From positions 23,000 through 86,999 of the forward strand of contig JAFZDY010000011.1 of assembly GCA_017560945.1 (NCBI GenBank): a stretch of DNA of 64,000 bases. The letters run 5' to 3'. The first letter of the stretch is position 1. Each line of letters starts with the position of its first letter. This document shows, in pieces, positions 46,375 through 55,339 of this stretch. The stretch is from Bacteroidaceae bacterium (lineage in GTDB: Bacteria > Bacteroidota > Bacteroidia > Bacteroidales > Bacteroidaceae). Made by a program: the position numbers and the translations under genes. The notes beneath the pieces were generated by a model. The model did not search any database and had not been told where the DNA came from. It worked only from the letters and a program-made list of their open reading frames with translations.

Positions 46375-47586
46375 ATGAATGAACATTTAACAGTAAAATC
46401 ATTTGGTCCGGTCAAAGACCTTGATATTATGTTTAAGAAAGTAACCTTGTTTATTGGAGACCAAGGCACAGGTAAAAGCTGTGTTGCAAAGCTTTTCTCC
46501 ATGTTTAAATGGTTAGAAAAAGTTTTAAGCCAAAAGAAATACAAACTCTCATACTTTGAGCAATATAACAGGTTCAAGACAAAGTTGTGCGCATATCATA
46601 GTATTGAATCCTTCATTGATGAAAATTCATATATCAAATTTGAAGGTAATCTATATGATTTTTTATATGAGAATGGGGTTTTTAGTGTAATTGACAAGAG
46701 CCAAGACATTAATGGTATCTCAAAAATAATGTATATTCCCGCAGAACGTTCAATTGTGAGTGTGGCTGAGAATAAATCTAAGCTTTTGAAAGAATTGCCG
46801 GCTTCCAGTGAGACATTCTCCGATGAATTCGTAAATGCGAAGAAATTCTTTCAGAGTGGCTATAATCTTCCGTTTGAGGGATTACGTTTTGAGTATGATA
46901 GTTTAAATGACACCGGTTGGATTCATGGGGCAGACTATAAAGTTCGACTTATTAATGCTTCTAGTGGTATTCAGTCATCCCTTCCAATGTGTATTGTTTC
47001 GGAGTATTTGAGTGTTAAAATTTCGGACAAGGAAGAAGTTAAACTCTCTAAAGAAGAAAAAGATAAGTTGGAAAAAAGAGTCGCTGAAATCATGCAAAAC
47101 GAAGAACTCTCTAATAGTATTAAAGATATGATGATACGTCAATTGTCATATGCCAACAGATATAATAGACTCATTAACATTGTTGAAGAACCAGAATTGA
47201 ACCTTTTTCCTCGTTCGCAAATGGAGGTTCTTAAATCTTTGATTTCCAATAATGCGAGTTCTGATGAGAATATGCTGGTATTCACAACTCATAGTCCATA
47301 TTCATTGGCAATTATCAATACAATGATCATGGGAGCAAAAGCGTATGCCAACGCGAATGATGAGCAAAAGAGTCAGATAGAAGCCATTTTACCTTTAAAG
47401 TATCAGATTAAAAAGGAAGATATAGCAGCTTATCGTTTAGCTTCTTCAGATGCAGTCTATTGTCAAACTGTTATAAATCCGAAAACAGGTCTTATTTCTA
47501 AAAATGAATTAGATTCCGCATCAGACGATATTATGCGAGTGTTTAACTCTTTATACCAGTATTATGCCAAGGCTCTTACAAAATAA
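46375..47586 (+). CDS. AAA15/OLD-like ABC-type ATPase
   Basis: 403 residues. Walker A is FIGDQGTGKSCVAKLF (GDQGTGKS at about residues 28-35), an ABC-signature-like SSGIQSSLP is near 203, Walker B is NIVEEPELNLFPRSQ (about 265-276), and the switch histidine is in FTTHSPYSLAI (about 304). This is the compact SMC-like ATPase type found in OLD, Septu, PARIS and retron systems. No TOPRIM domain is attached. It overlaps the next gene, a nuclease-like protein, by 23 bases, so the two probably act as sensor and effector in a defence or toxin role. Confidence 0.8.
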   Translation: MNEHLTVKSFGPVKDLDIMFKKVTLFIGDQGTGKSCVAKLFSMFKWLEKVLSQKKYKLSYFEQYNRFKTKLCAYHSIESFIDENSYIKFEGNLYDFLYENGVFSVIDKSQDINGISKIMYIPAERSIVSVAENKSKLLKELPASSETFSDEFVNAKKFFQSGYNLPFEGLRFEYDSLNDTGWIHGADYKVRLINASSGIQSSLPMCIVSEYLSVKISDKEEVKLSKEEKDKLEKRVAEIMQNEELSNSIKDMMIRQLSYANRYNRLINIVEEPELNLFPRSQMEVLKSLISNNASSDENMLVFTTHSPYSLAIINTMIMGAKAYANANDEQKSQIEAILPLKYQIKKEDIAAYRLASSDAVYCQTVINPKTGLISKNELDSASDDIMRVFNSLYQYYAKALTK

Positions 47587-48181
47587 TGATTTACCTACTG
47601 CTATTACCAATCTTAGATTGTGTACCGCATTACGGAATTGTGGTGCTATTGGTGTGGCTGATGCTTTTGACAAAAGTTCCGTAGAACATCTTTATGTATA
47701 TGATGACCAAGATCTTGGTTACACGGATTGGAATGATATCGAGCCAGACTTCGTATCAAAGTGTTTTATGGTAACAAATCCTAGTAATAATACGATTGTT
47801 TTGCTGCCACTTGATGGGAGAATTCTTACTGGAAATAGTATTATTGCCGGTGGTGTATGCGATGGAATGCTTCTAACAGAGAAAGAAATGTGTCTCATTG
47901 AGTTCAAAACAAATGTCACATCATCCAACTATCAAACAATTATACAGAGGGCAAATAAAGCAATAGAGCAACTATGGCACACTTTTGATGGTATTATTAA
48001 GCCTAAATGCAACAATAATGATAGAAATGTAGATCATCTTCTTTCTGTTGATTTTCATATTGTGTTTGATAAAGATTTAGAAATAACAACTGCTAATTCA
48101 GAACTTATGGATTTGCAGATTCAGTTTGTAGAAGATTATAAATATCAACTCTATTTTGATAACGAAAAAAGATTCCAATAG
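47564..48181 (+). CDS. Small PD-(D/E)XK-like protein paired with the ATPase
   Basis: 205 residues, starting inside the ATPase gene (23-base overlap). The middle has GGVCDGMLLTEKEMCLIEFKTNV: D100, then E113-F-K115 on a predicted strand, followed by a helix (YQTIIQRANKAIEQLWHTF). This spacing fits the PD-(D/E)XK nuclease core. An earlier part has many aromatic and hydrophobic strands, and the C-terminus is not conserved with anything I recognise. It is likely the effector nuclease of the ATPase pair; this is inferred from the motif and overlap, and the family name is unknown to me. Confidence 0.68.
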   Translation: MPRLLQNNDLPTAITNLRLCTALRNCGAIGVADAFDKSSVEHLYVYDDQDLGYTDWNDIEPDFVSKCFMVTNPSNNTIVLLPLDGRILTGNSIIAGGVCDGMLLTEKEMCLIEFKTNVTSSNYQTIIQRANKAIEQLWHTFDGIIKPKCNNNDRNVDHLLSVDFHIVFDKDLEITTANSELMDLQIQFVEDYKYQLYFDNEKRFQ

Positions 48182-48327
48182 ATTATTAAAGTTCTTAGAC
48201 AATGGGGAGGCCTTGAGAAAATAAACATTTATACCCTTTGTGATATGAATATTATAAAATTGTAAGGAACAACAAACTTACACATCGTGAAATCATAGAA
48301 AGTGAAAAATATTAGGATTAGAATATA

Positions 48328-48561
48328 ATGGCAAAGTTAAATAGAATCAAAGTTGCTCTAGCTGAACGTGATTTGAGTAACAAATGGTTGGCAGAAAAGA
48401 TAGGAAAGGATCCTGCAACTGTCTCTAAATGGATAACCAATACCACTCAGCCCAACATCGAAACACTCATGCAAATCGCAAAGGTCCTCGAAACACAAGT
48501 AGATGATCTGTTGCGATTTGAAGAACTGCCTGAAATTCCTGCAGTAGAAGAAATTGCATAG
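48328..48561 (+). CDS. XRE-type helix-turn-helix regulator
   Basis: 77 residues, intact. MAKLNRIKVALAERDLSNKWLAEKIGKDPATVSKWITNTTQPNIETLMQIAKVLE… is a complete HTH_3/Cro-like fold with the recognition helix around PATVSKWIT. Two broken relatives lie at 33966 and 35342. It stands between the ATPase-nuclease pair and the dpt-type operon and may regulate either. Such small XRE proteins often repress nearby restriction or toxin genes. The 170 bases after it up to 48730 contain no gene. Confidence 0.85.
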   Translation: MAKLNRIKVALAERDLSNKWLAEKIGKDPATVSKWITNTTQPNIETLMQIAKVLETQVDDLLRFEELPEIPAVEEIA

Positions 48562-48730
48562 TTATATTTGTTTCATTGTTTTAAATTAATATGAATATAA
48601 ACTATAATAACATGTTTTATTTAACATACAGCATCGGTAATCTCTCGCGTTTTCTTTGTATGACAGTAAATGAGGTGTGTTGCACAGACTTAAGTATATA
48701 AAAACATTGACTTAAATTCTATATTTGTTT

Positions 48731-50836
48731 ATGAGTAGCATAAGAATAGAAAAGATTGCCTGTAATGCAGTTAGCAAATACATTGCTGATTGTAGGAGTC
48801 TTGTGCCACAAATAGACGAGAATGATAAAACTCCTATTTGGGATGGAGACATTTACATCTATGATTCAGAGCAGATAAAGAATGACAATCTAAAGGGACG
48901 TTATCCACTTCAGGTCAAAGGAAGAGACGTAGAAACATTCACGGAAGAAGAAAAATTTCCAGCTCGCATAAATGATCTAATAAAATTTGCACAAGAAGGT
49001 GGATGTGTGTTTTTTATAGTACAAGAGTTATGGGACGATGATAACGAAGAGACTAAAACGAGAATCTTTTATAAGTTTTTAGACAAAACAGAAATCCAAA
49101 AACTCTTGTCTGTGAGCAACCTCAAAGAAACTAAAACTATTATTTTAAAACCTTTGTGCACTAAGAAGTCGCTTTTCGTTATCGAACTTAACAGGTATTT
49201 ACAAATTAAACAACAAGGTTTTTGCGTGCCCGTCCTTCCTTCATTGAACGATCTTGTTGCATATACTCGTTTGATTGAATCAGAATTGTCCTCTTGTAAA
49301 AATACGGAAAACAAAAAATCTCTTTTGGCGTTGATAGAATCAATCCGTGCTATTAATATTAATGATGAGTTATGGATTGATAAAGTTATTGCGTACTCTA
49401 GAGGTGTGATTGCAGATTCACAGGGTATAATTGACGAATATACTATTGCAGGTTGGTTCTTTGTCTTTGCACAGTTCTGCGATGAGATTGCTTACTATAG
49501 ATACTCCGAGAAATATTATTATAAGTCATTGAATGTTTGTCAACAATATGTAACTGACGATTGGCAAACCTATTTGCCTAATGTCGCAAACATTTTATCA
49601 AATTTGGGAAACCTTCATGTTAAAACTAGAGAGTACGATCTTGCCGAGAGTGAATTAATGGAAGCTCTTTCACAATTTCAGAAATTGACCGAAGTATCGC
49701 CAAACAAGTACATTTATTTTGTTGCATTGGCATACAATAATCTGGGAGAATATTATCGTGAATCAAAATCATATAAAGAGGCGGAAACAGCAATAATAAA
49801 AGCTGTTCAGATGAGACGAGAATTAAACCTACAGCCTACAGTAGTCTCAAAATTTGATCTTGCTTGCTCGCTGAATAATCTCGGGTTGGTTTATTTGTAC
49901 ACCAACAGATACGATGAATGCATCAAAGAACTTAAAGAAGCTCTTGAACTTTTTCAAAGTTTACCAGAAGTCGACCTCTATTGGGAAAAGATATCAACGG
50001 TTCTACTTAACCTCGGTAATGCGTATTCATGTTTGAAGGATTATGACAATTCTAAAAAAACATATTTAGCGGCACTACAGATAGACGAACAACTTACAGA
50101 TAAATATCCATCTTTGTACGAGGAACGTATAGCTCAAGACTTGAACAACTTGAGTAAAATCAGTCGTATACATGGCGACAAAGCGGAAGTGCTTAGCCAA
50201 CTTGACGAAGCCATTTCTATATACAGAAAATTGACACAAAACTGTTTTGAAGCTTATGCTCTTAATTTAGTTGAAGTGCTTAGAAATTTTGCTATAATAA
50301 ATTCTGAGCTTAACAATAATGATAAAGCTGTCTCTGCATTTGAAGAGGCAATAGAAATATGCAGGATGCTTTCTGTTCTTTCACCAATATACTTTGGAGA
50401 TGATCTAATAAGAATACTCAAAAGTGCAATCTCTTTTTTCGTAGACCTCAATGATTACAACCGAGTTGAATCTTTAATCAAAGAAGGTAGCTATATGATA
50501 AAACTTATGTACACCTTAAAGCAAGAAGATAAAAGTATGGAATACAAAATAGATAAATTAAAACTTGTTGATTACGTTAAGAAAAATAAAATTGTATATC
50601 AAAAAGCTGAAGAGCTAATAGAAACGATTGATGAACAACAATTTCAAACTCTTGTTGAGGTAATTTCATTGATGGAAAATTGTGCCATTATTGGAATCGT
50701 AAATCGAGAAGATATGTTCGATTCATGTTTTAAAGAATTGGCAGAATGGTCAACCGCAGATGATGTACTAATACTGGTAGACAACGAAATTTTACTTTGT
50801 GTACCTAAGAATGAATATATAAAGTTATTAGCATAA
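48731..50836 (+). CDS. DUF4365-like N-terminal domain plus tetratricopeptide repeats
   Basis: The start is ATG 48731; the open frame from TTG 48725 adds only two residues. The result is 701 residues. Residues about 1-145 look like DUF4365, a PD-(D/E)XK-like domain: IWDGDIYIY (D38, D40) and YPLQVKGRD (Q61-V-K63). About 240-560 holds six or seven TPR units (SNLGNLHVKTREYDLAESELMEAL, YNNLGEYYRESKSYKEAETAI, NNLGLVYLYTNRYDECIKEL and others). A -7-like TATATTTG (48720-48727) lies so close to the ATG that the mRNA might be nearly leaderless. It is the first gene of the five-gene operon, with GTG of the next gene 3 bases after its stop. Confidence 0.75.
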   Translation: MSSIRIEKIACNAVSKYIADCRSLVPQIDENDKTPIWDGDIYIYDSEQIKNDNLKGRYPLQVKGRDVETFTEEEKFPARINDLIKFAQEGGCVFFIVQELWDDDNEETKTRIFYKFLDKTEIQKLLSVSNLKETKTIILKPLCTKKSLFVIELNRYLQIKQQGFCVPVLPSLNDLVAYTRLIESELSSCKNTENKKSLLALIESIRAININDELWIDKVIAYSRGVIADSQGIIDEYTIAGWFFVFAQFCDEIAYYRYSEKYYYKSLNVCQQYVTDDWQTYLPNVANILSNLGNLHVKTREYDLAESELMEALSQFQKLTEVSPNKYIYFVALAYNNLGEYYRESKSYKEAETAIIKAVQMRRELNLQPTVVSKFDLACSLNNLGLVYLYTNRYDECIKELKEALELFQSLPEVDLYWEKISTVLLNLGNAYSCLKDYDNSKKTYLAALQIDEQLTDKYPSLYEERIAQDLNNLSKISRIHGDKAEVLSQLDEAISIYRKLTQNCFEAYALNLVEVLRNFAIINSELNNNDKAVSAFEEAIEICRMLSVLSPIYFGDDLIRILKSAISFFVDLNDYNRVESLIKEGSYMIKLMYTLKQEDKSMEYKIDKLKLVDYVKKNKIVYQKAEELIETIDEQQFQTLVEVISLMENCAIIGIVNREDMFDSCFKELAEWSTADDVLILVDNEILLCVPKNEYIKLLA

Positions 50837-50838
50837 TC

Positions 50839-52194
50839 GTGGCAACAAAGATAAACAAGATACAGAAAAGAAGTAAACCAGTCGGTTTGGTGGATGCAGA
50901 CCTCTTGTGCAAGGGAACTCGGCATCCTAATCTTGTATTGTTAAAACTTGCTGGATATTTCCGCGATAAAGGCATATCTTATGAGTTGATCATTGATGAA
51001 GATGTTGACCTTGATCGTTACCAGCGCGTTTATCTCTCTCGCGTTTTTGTATTCACGACTTTGCCTAAATTTGTCAGAGAATATCAGGCAAAGCATCCGA
51101 GGAGCTGGGACACAAGGCTCAAGATGGGTGGTACTGGCTTTTATGCTACAGAGGAAGACCATGAGAAGTTCAATGAGGAACGCCGCAAGGACATGATGCA
51201 GCTTAGCATCGACCCTTTTTTGCCCGATTTTTCTATGGTTCACCAGATGCCCGACTACAATATCTATAACCAATATATAGAACGTGAGGTAGAAAAGAAA
51301 GTTAATGAGGAGAGTAAGAAGTTCCAAAAGAAAAATGGTATTGCTCCTACTGCAGAGGAGGTAGAGAAGATGATTACTAAACACCGCAAGAAGTACAAGG
51401 ATTATCTAGACTATAGCATAGGTTTTCTCACTCGCGGTTGCATACGTCAATGTCCTTTCTGCATAAACAAAGGCGAGCGTGCTATCCTGCCTTATTCTGA
51501 ACTTGCTGATTTTGTAGATGATAACCGCGCTTTCATCTACTTGTGGGATGATAATTTCCTTTGTTACAAGAATTGGAAGGATTTGCTCCAGAAACTAATT
51601 GACCGTGGCAAGCCATTCCAATTTCGACAAGGATTGGACGAACGCATCCTGAATGATGAGCGCGCGGAAATGCTGAGTAAAGCACCTTATCATGGTGACT
51701 TTATCTTTGCGTTTGACCAATGGAAAGACAAAGATTTAATAGAACGCAAACTGAAAATATGGAGGAGGCATTGTCCGACACGAACAACTAAATTCTATCT
51801 CTTTTGTGGTTACGAGTTGACAATGGATGATGACGAGAGAATCTTTATAGACGTTTATTATCTTTTTCGCAGAATTCAGATTCTGATGAGATTTGGCTGT
51901 TTAGGTTACGTCATGCGTCATGCTGATTACGAGAACCATCGTTTGGGCAATATCTACACACAGGTAGCTCGATGGTGCAACCAACCTCAGTTCTATAAAA
52001 AAATGTCATTCGAGGAATTTGTGTTACGAAACCAATCCTATCAAGAAGAGCATTCAGCTTCAACAAACATCTGCAAGTCGCTTGCAACATATAATGAGTT
52101 TAAGAAAACATTCAAGGACAAATGGGATGAAATCGAGCCCTTGTTCAAGATGAAATATGAGTTAACTATAAATCCTGCTAATTGGAAAGAGTAA
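50839..52194 (+). CDS. Radical SAM protein with N-terminal cobalamin-binding-like region
   Basis: 451 residues, starting at GTG 50839, 2 bases after the previous stop; no nearby ATG exists. The N-terminus (KPVGLVDADLLCKGTRHPNLVLLKLAGYFRDKGISYEL) resembles the Rossmann-like region of B12-type radical SAM proteins, though no DxHxxG cobalamin motif is seen. A charged helical insert (about 140-185) follows. The iron-sulfur motif is GCIRQCPFC (C201, C205, C208, CX3CX2C), in context FLTRGCIRQCPFCINKGE. The rest (YLWDDNFLCYKNW … FQFRQGLDERILNDE) fits the radical SAM barrel. It precedes dptF by 5 bases, so it is part of the operon. Substrate unknown; DNA or nucleotide modification is an inference. 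Confidence 0.83.
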   Translation: MATKINKIQKRSKPVGLVDADLLCKGTRHPNLVLLKLAGYFRDKGISYELIIDEDVDLDRYQRVYLSRVFVFTTLPKFVREYQAKHPRSWDTRLKMGGTGFYATEEDHEKFNEERRKDMMQLSIDPFLPDFSMVHQMPDYNIYNQYIEREVEKKVNEESKKFQKKNGIAPTAEEVEKMITKHRKKYKDYLDYSIGFLTRGCIRQCPFCINKGERAILPYSELADFVDDNRAFIYLWDDNFLCYKNWKDLLQKLIDRGKPFQFRQGLDERILNDERAEMLSKAPYHGDFIFAFDQWKDKDLIERKLKIWRRHCPTRTTKFYLFCGYELTMDDDERIFIDVYYLFRRIQILMRFGCLGYVMRHADYENHRLGNIYTQVARWCNQPQFYKKMSFEEFVLRNQSYQEEHSASTNICKSLATYNEFKKTFKDKWDEIEPLFKMKYELTINPANWKE

Positions 52195-52199
52195 AAAAT

Positions 52200-53867
52200 A
52201 TGGACGATACTGTACTCGTAAAAGTATTCAGAAGGCTAAGCCAGGGTTCTAAACAATCCGTTCAAAGCGGTAAGGAACTTGATGATTTTGACAAATTCCT
52301 ACACGTTGACCGTCCTATTGATAGAGCGGTAAGAGACGCTATGGATAGTATTCGCATAGAAGGAGGTGGAATATTGTTCCTTGTGGGTAGTGCCGGTGAT
52401 GGTAAATCACACATGATCTCGACATTGAAGAAGGAGTATCCCGATTTCGAGTTTCGTAATGATGCGTCTGAAAGTCCGTGGCCAAATGTAGAATCCATAG
52501 ATGCTTTAAAAATCTTTCTGAATGATTTCAAGGATGTTACTCTGCAGACAACAAGCGCAAAGATGCTCGTTGCCATCAATATGGGTAAATTGAGTGCTTT
52601 CATTGATGACATAGACGTTCAAGCCAACTTTTGTGAGATTGTAAGTTGCGGCAAAACCCTCTTTGATGAGGACAACCTCTGTCACGAAGAGACAAAGAGA
52701 GTAAGAATTGTATCCTTTATAAATCATCAGATCTTTGAGTTATTTCCCGAGCAGAAGAACATAACTTATCCTATTGACTCTCTCTTCATAAAGAAGGTCC
52801 TCAACAAAATCACAAGTAAAGATTACGATAATATATTCCGTGCAGCCTTTAACAAATCAACGCCTATTGGTTCGGAATTCGATCCTTGCTACATCAATTA
52901 CCAATTACTCTGTATACCTGCTGTACAGGATGCCATCGTTAAGCTCATCATTGAAGCCATTATTCGTTTCAAACTAATGCTGACTCCTCGTGAGTTGTTC
53001 GATTTCATCTATCGTATTGTTGTGCCTAATAATTACACAACTTTCAATCCTAGCAAAGACTTTTTCCGCTCATTGTTGCCAACAATTCTATTTGGTGGCG
53101 GTGAAAATAAGATCTTGAAAAATCTTGCTTTGCTAGATCCTTTGAAACATGGCAGTATTGTCCATAACGATTATCTATCAGAACTATTTACGTCTATCGA
53201 AATACCCGATGAACCTTGTTTTAATGGTCTCCAAGGAAAACTTCATCCACGCTTCTTCGCCATTCTCGATGAATACTACAAGAATAGTCGTAGTAATGTT
53301 GAAGACATTTCTAGACTTCTCTTTCGTCTGAAACATTTGCTTGAGTATCATTCTGAATCGGACGAATATCGTTCATTCCTCGAAATACTCTGTGGCTACT
53401 ACAATAACGATGTACATCGACTATTCCCCCTCTACGAGACTATCCAGCGAAGCATTCCACACTTCTATGGTTCGTACACAGATAAACCAAACGTTGTGCC
53501 TCTTGACATTCAGGGACGTGAATATAAAATGTTTGTTAGTTGCGACAATTTGAAACCCGATCCTCAAAATTCAATACCTTTCAACAGGAATAACAGAAAC
53601 AAGTTTGTTGTTGAAATTGATACTCAATGGAAAGTCAATGAATCAGTACTATTAAAGATAGAATACCAACTCTATGAATACCTTTGCAAGATTCAGCGAG
53701 GAAAATTGGCACAAGCGGATGACCGTAATCACAATCTTTCCTTCAGCGAGTTTATAAGCAAGTTGGTACGCCAAACAGATTTTAAGAATAAGGTCATCAT
53801 CCTTACTTCCGACAATAAGCAGTTAACATTATCACGAATCTTCGGTAAAAAAGTCACATTGAAATGA
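52200..53867 (+). CDS. dptF: DptF-like P-loop ATPase of phosphorothioation-dependent restriction
   Basis: The start at ATG 52200 (MDDTVLVKVFRRLSQGSKQSVQ) is preferred over the upstream TTG 52182, which overlaps the radical SAM gene. The result is 555 residues, near the DptF length. The N-terminus FDKFLHVDRPIDRAVRDAM leads into Walker A LVGSAGDGKSH (G63-S70) and then RNDASESPWPNVESIDALKIFL, a pattern I associate with DptF. DptF is an ATPase of the DptFGH complex, which attacks DNA lacking the phosphorothioate mark. Its stop overlaps the dptG start (ATGA). Confidence 0.8.
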   Translation: MDDTVLVKVFRRLSQGSKQSVQSGKELDDFDKFLHVDRPIDRAVRDAMDSIRIEGGGILFLVGSAGDGKSHMISTLKKEYPDFEFRNDASESPWPNVESIDALKIFLNDFKDVTLQTTSAKMLVAINMGKLSAFIDDIDVQANFCEIVSCGKTLFDEDNLCHEETKRVRIVSFINHQIFELFPEQKNITYPIDSLFIKKVLNKITSKDYDNIFRAAFNKSTPIGSEFDPCYINYQLLCIPAVQDAIVKLIIEAIIRFKLMLTPRELFDFIYRIVVPNNYTTFNPSKDFFRSLLPTILFGGGENKILKNLALLDPLKHGSIVHNDYLSELFTSIEIPDEPCFNGLQGKLHPRFFAILDEYYKNSRSNVEDISRLLFRLKHLLEYHSESDEYRSFLEILCGYYNNDVHRLFPLYETIQRSIPHFYGSYTDKPNVVPLDIQGREYKMFVSCDNLKPDPQNSIPFNRNNRNKFVVEIDTQWKVNESVLLKIEYQLYEYLCKIQRGKLAQADDRNHNLSFSEFISKLVRQTDFKNKVIILTSDNKQLTLSRIFGKKVTLK

Positions 53868-55339
53868 TAGGATTCTCAGAAACAAATTTTCTCAGGGAGT
53901 ACATAAAGCCCAAGAAAGACAAGAAGACTGGTGTGGTCAAGGACAAACTGGAGGACAACTTCCAGACGGGCAAGCAGAAACTGTTACCCTTTACGCTTAA
54001 CCCTATCAGCGGTTGTGTTTATGATGGCACTTGTGGTTTGAATGGTGTAGCTGGTGAGTTCTATCGCATTATGATACAATCGTCCGTAGAACCAATCTAT
54101 ACTGTTCAGGATACAGAGGACACTCTTCGCAAGGAGTTGAGTGATAAATTTATGATGTCTGTTGATGACGTTGAACGCTTTATTGAGGTTTTCAATGATG
54201 TGATGTTTGAAAATGAAACCCTCAATGTCATAGATCTCTCATTCTTTTCGTTTGTACCTATGAAATATTTCAGTAGGTCATACGAAAAGGACAAGAGAGT
54301 CAATAAATACAAGAGCGGACAACCAAAGATTGCCGACTACTATGCATCTATTGCAGAGAATATGAACGTAGATTTCGCGACAAAGGAAAAGGATCTATTC
54401 TGCGAAGTGGTGAATGAATGCTTGCAGAAAGATTCGATTGTCGGTCGTAGCGAGCGAGACAGATACTTCATTCTGCCATTCGTCAAACAGCAGTTTTCGG
54501 AAGACATTAAATGGCTGTTAAAACAGAACAATAACGTCATCGTGAAGTATCTACCTTTAATGCTTTATTTCTATGCTTCATATTCTATCATGCAGACGTT
54601 GATGTTCATGAATAAGGCTAACTGGCAATACTCAACTGATAAACCACGACCGATTACATTCATGCTTTCGAGCGAACGTGCATCAGAGGGCCAAGCTGCC
54701 GTGAAAAGAGGTTGGGCTGCAGCCGATCATTTTCCTGAAACTTTCCTCAATAAAATGTCAGCATACGCTCAGGCGCTTGACATCCTGAACTCTATGTTTG
54801 TAGATGAAGAACAACTGATGACCTTCCAAGAGATTTTTGAACGTTTTGGCGAAATGGAGTTTGATGATGGAGCAAAAAACATCTGCGAGAAGGTACTGAA
54901 TACTTATCAGGATTACAAGTACGAATTGCTTGACGATCGTAACACAGAACCACATCCTATTGCAGAAAAAAAAGAAATCAATATAAACAGTTTTGAGGAG
55001 TTTGTGGATCTGCTGCTAAATCGCTGCTTAACGTATCAGTCGGTTGATTACCCGCGAATGAAAGTGGCACTTTATTCACTCGTTAGCATCAAATTGTTTG
55101 AAAAGAGGCGTGATTATAGCGTTCTTGTATTGGATGATGAGATGCTTCTTTTACTCGTAGCGATGATAGCTAAAGACGAAAGGTTACGCATGGAGGATCT
55201 CTTCAAGCGATTCCGCGAGTATGGCATTGAGTTCTCCTTCCAGACAAAGAATGCTATTGGTGATTATTTACAGAAGTTAAACTTATTAGAGCGCAAGAGC
55301 GATTCAGGAGAGGCACAGTATGTACGAGTTGTTTTATAA
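53864..55339 (+). CDS. dptG: DptG-like component of phosphorothioation-dependent restriction
   Basis: 491 residues, starting in the ATGA overlap with dptF. Sequence signs of DptG: a start with KQKLLPFTLNPISGCVYDGTCGLNGVAGEFYRIM, a hydrophobic helix pair (IVKYLPLMLYFYASYSIMQTLMFMNKAN), and FMLSSERASEGQAAVKRGWAAADH. No catalytic motif is known for DptG; it is a structural or linking part of the DptFGH restriction complex. It overlaps dptH by 20 bases. Identification rests on position and these patterns. Confidence 0.78.
   Translation: MIGFSETNFLREYIKPKKDKKTGVVKDKLEDNFQTGKQKLLPFTLNPISGCVYDGTCGLNGVAGEFYRIMIQSSVEPIYTVQDTEDTLRKELSDKFMMSVDDVERFIEVFNDVMFENETLNVIDLSFFSFVPMKYFSRSYEKDKRVNKYKSGQPKIADYYASIAENMNVDFATKEKDLFCEVVNECLQKDSIVGRSERDRYFILPFVKQQFSEDIKWLLKQNNNVIVKYLPLMLYFYASYSIMQTLMFMNKANWQYSTDKPRPITFMLSSERASEGQAAVKRGWAAADHFPETFLNKMSAYAQALDILNSMFVDEEQLMTFQEIFERFGEMEFDDGAKNICEKVLNTYQDYKYELLDDRNTEPHPIAEKKEININSFEEFVDLLLNRCLTYQSVDYPRMKVALYSLVSIKLFEKRRDYSVLVLDDEMLLLLVAMIAKDERLRMEDLFKRFREYGIEFSFQTKNAIGDYLQKLNLLERKSDSGEAQYVRVVL

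Noticed and set aside
46375-48181. Considered as Septu or PARIS
   Set aside because: The partner protein lacks both an HNH motif (Septu PtuB) and a TOPRIM motif (PARIS AriB).
50839-52194. Considered as a prokaryotic viperin
   Set aside because: The CX3CX2C motif is present, but the protein is longer, with a 200-residue N-terminal region before the cluster, whereas viperins have the cluster near the N-terminus.
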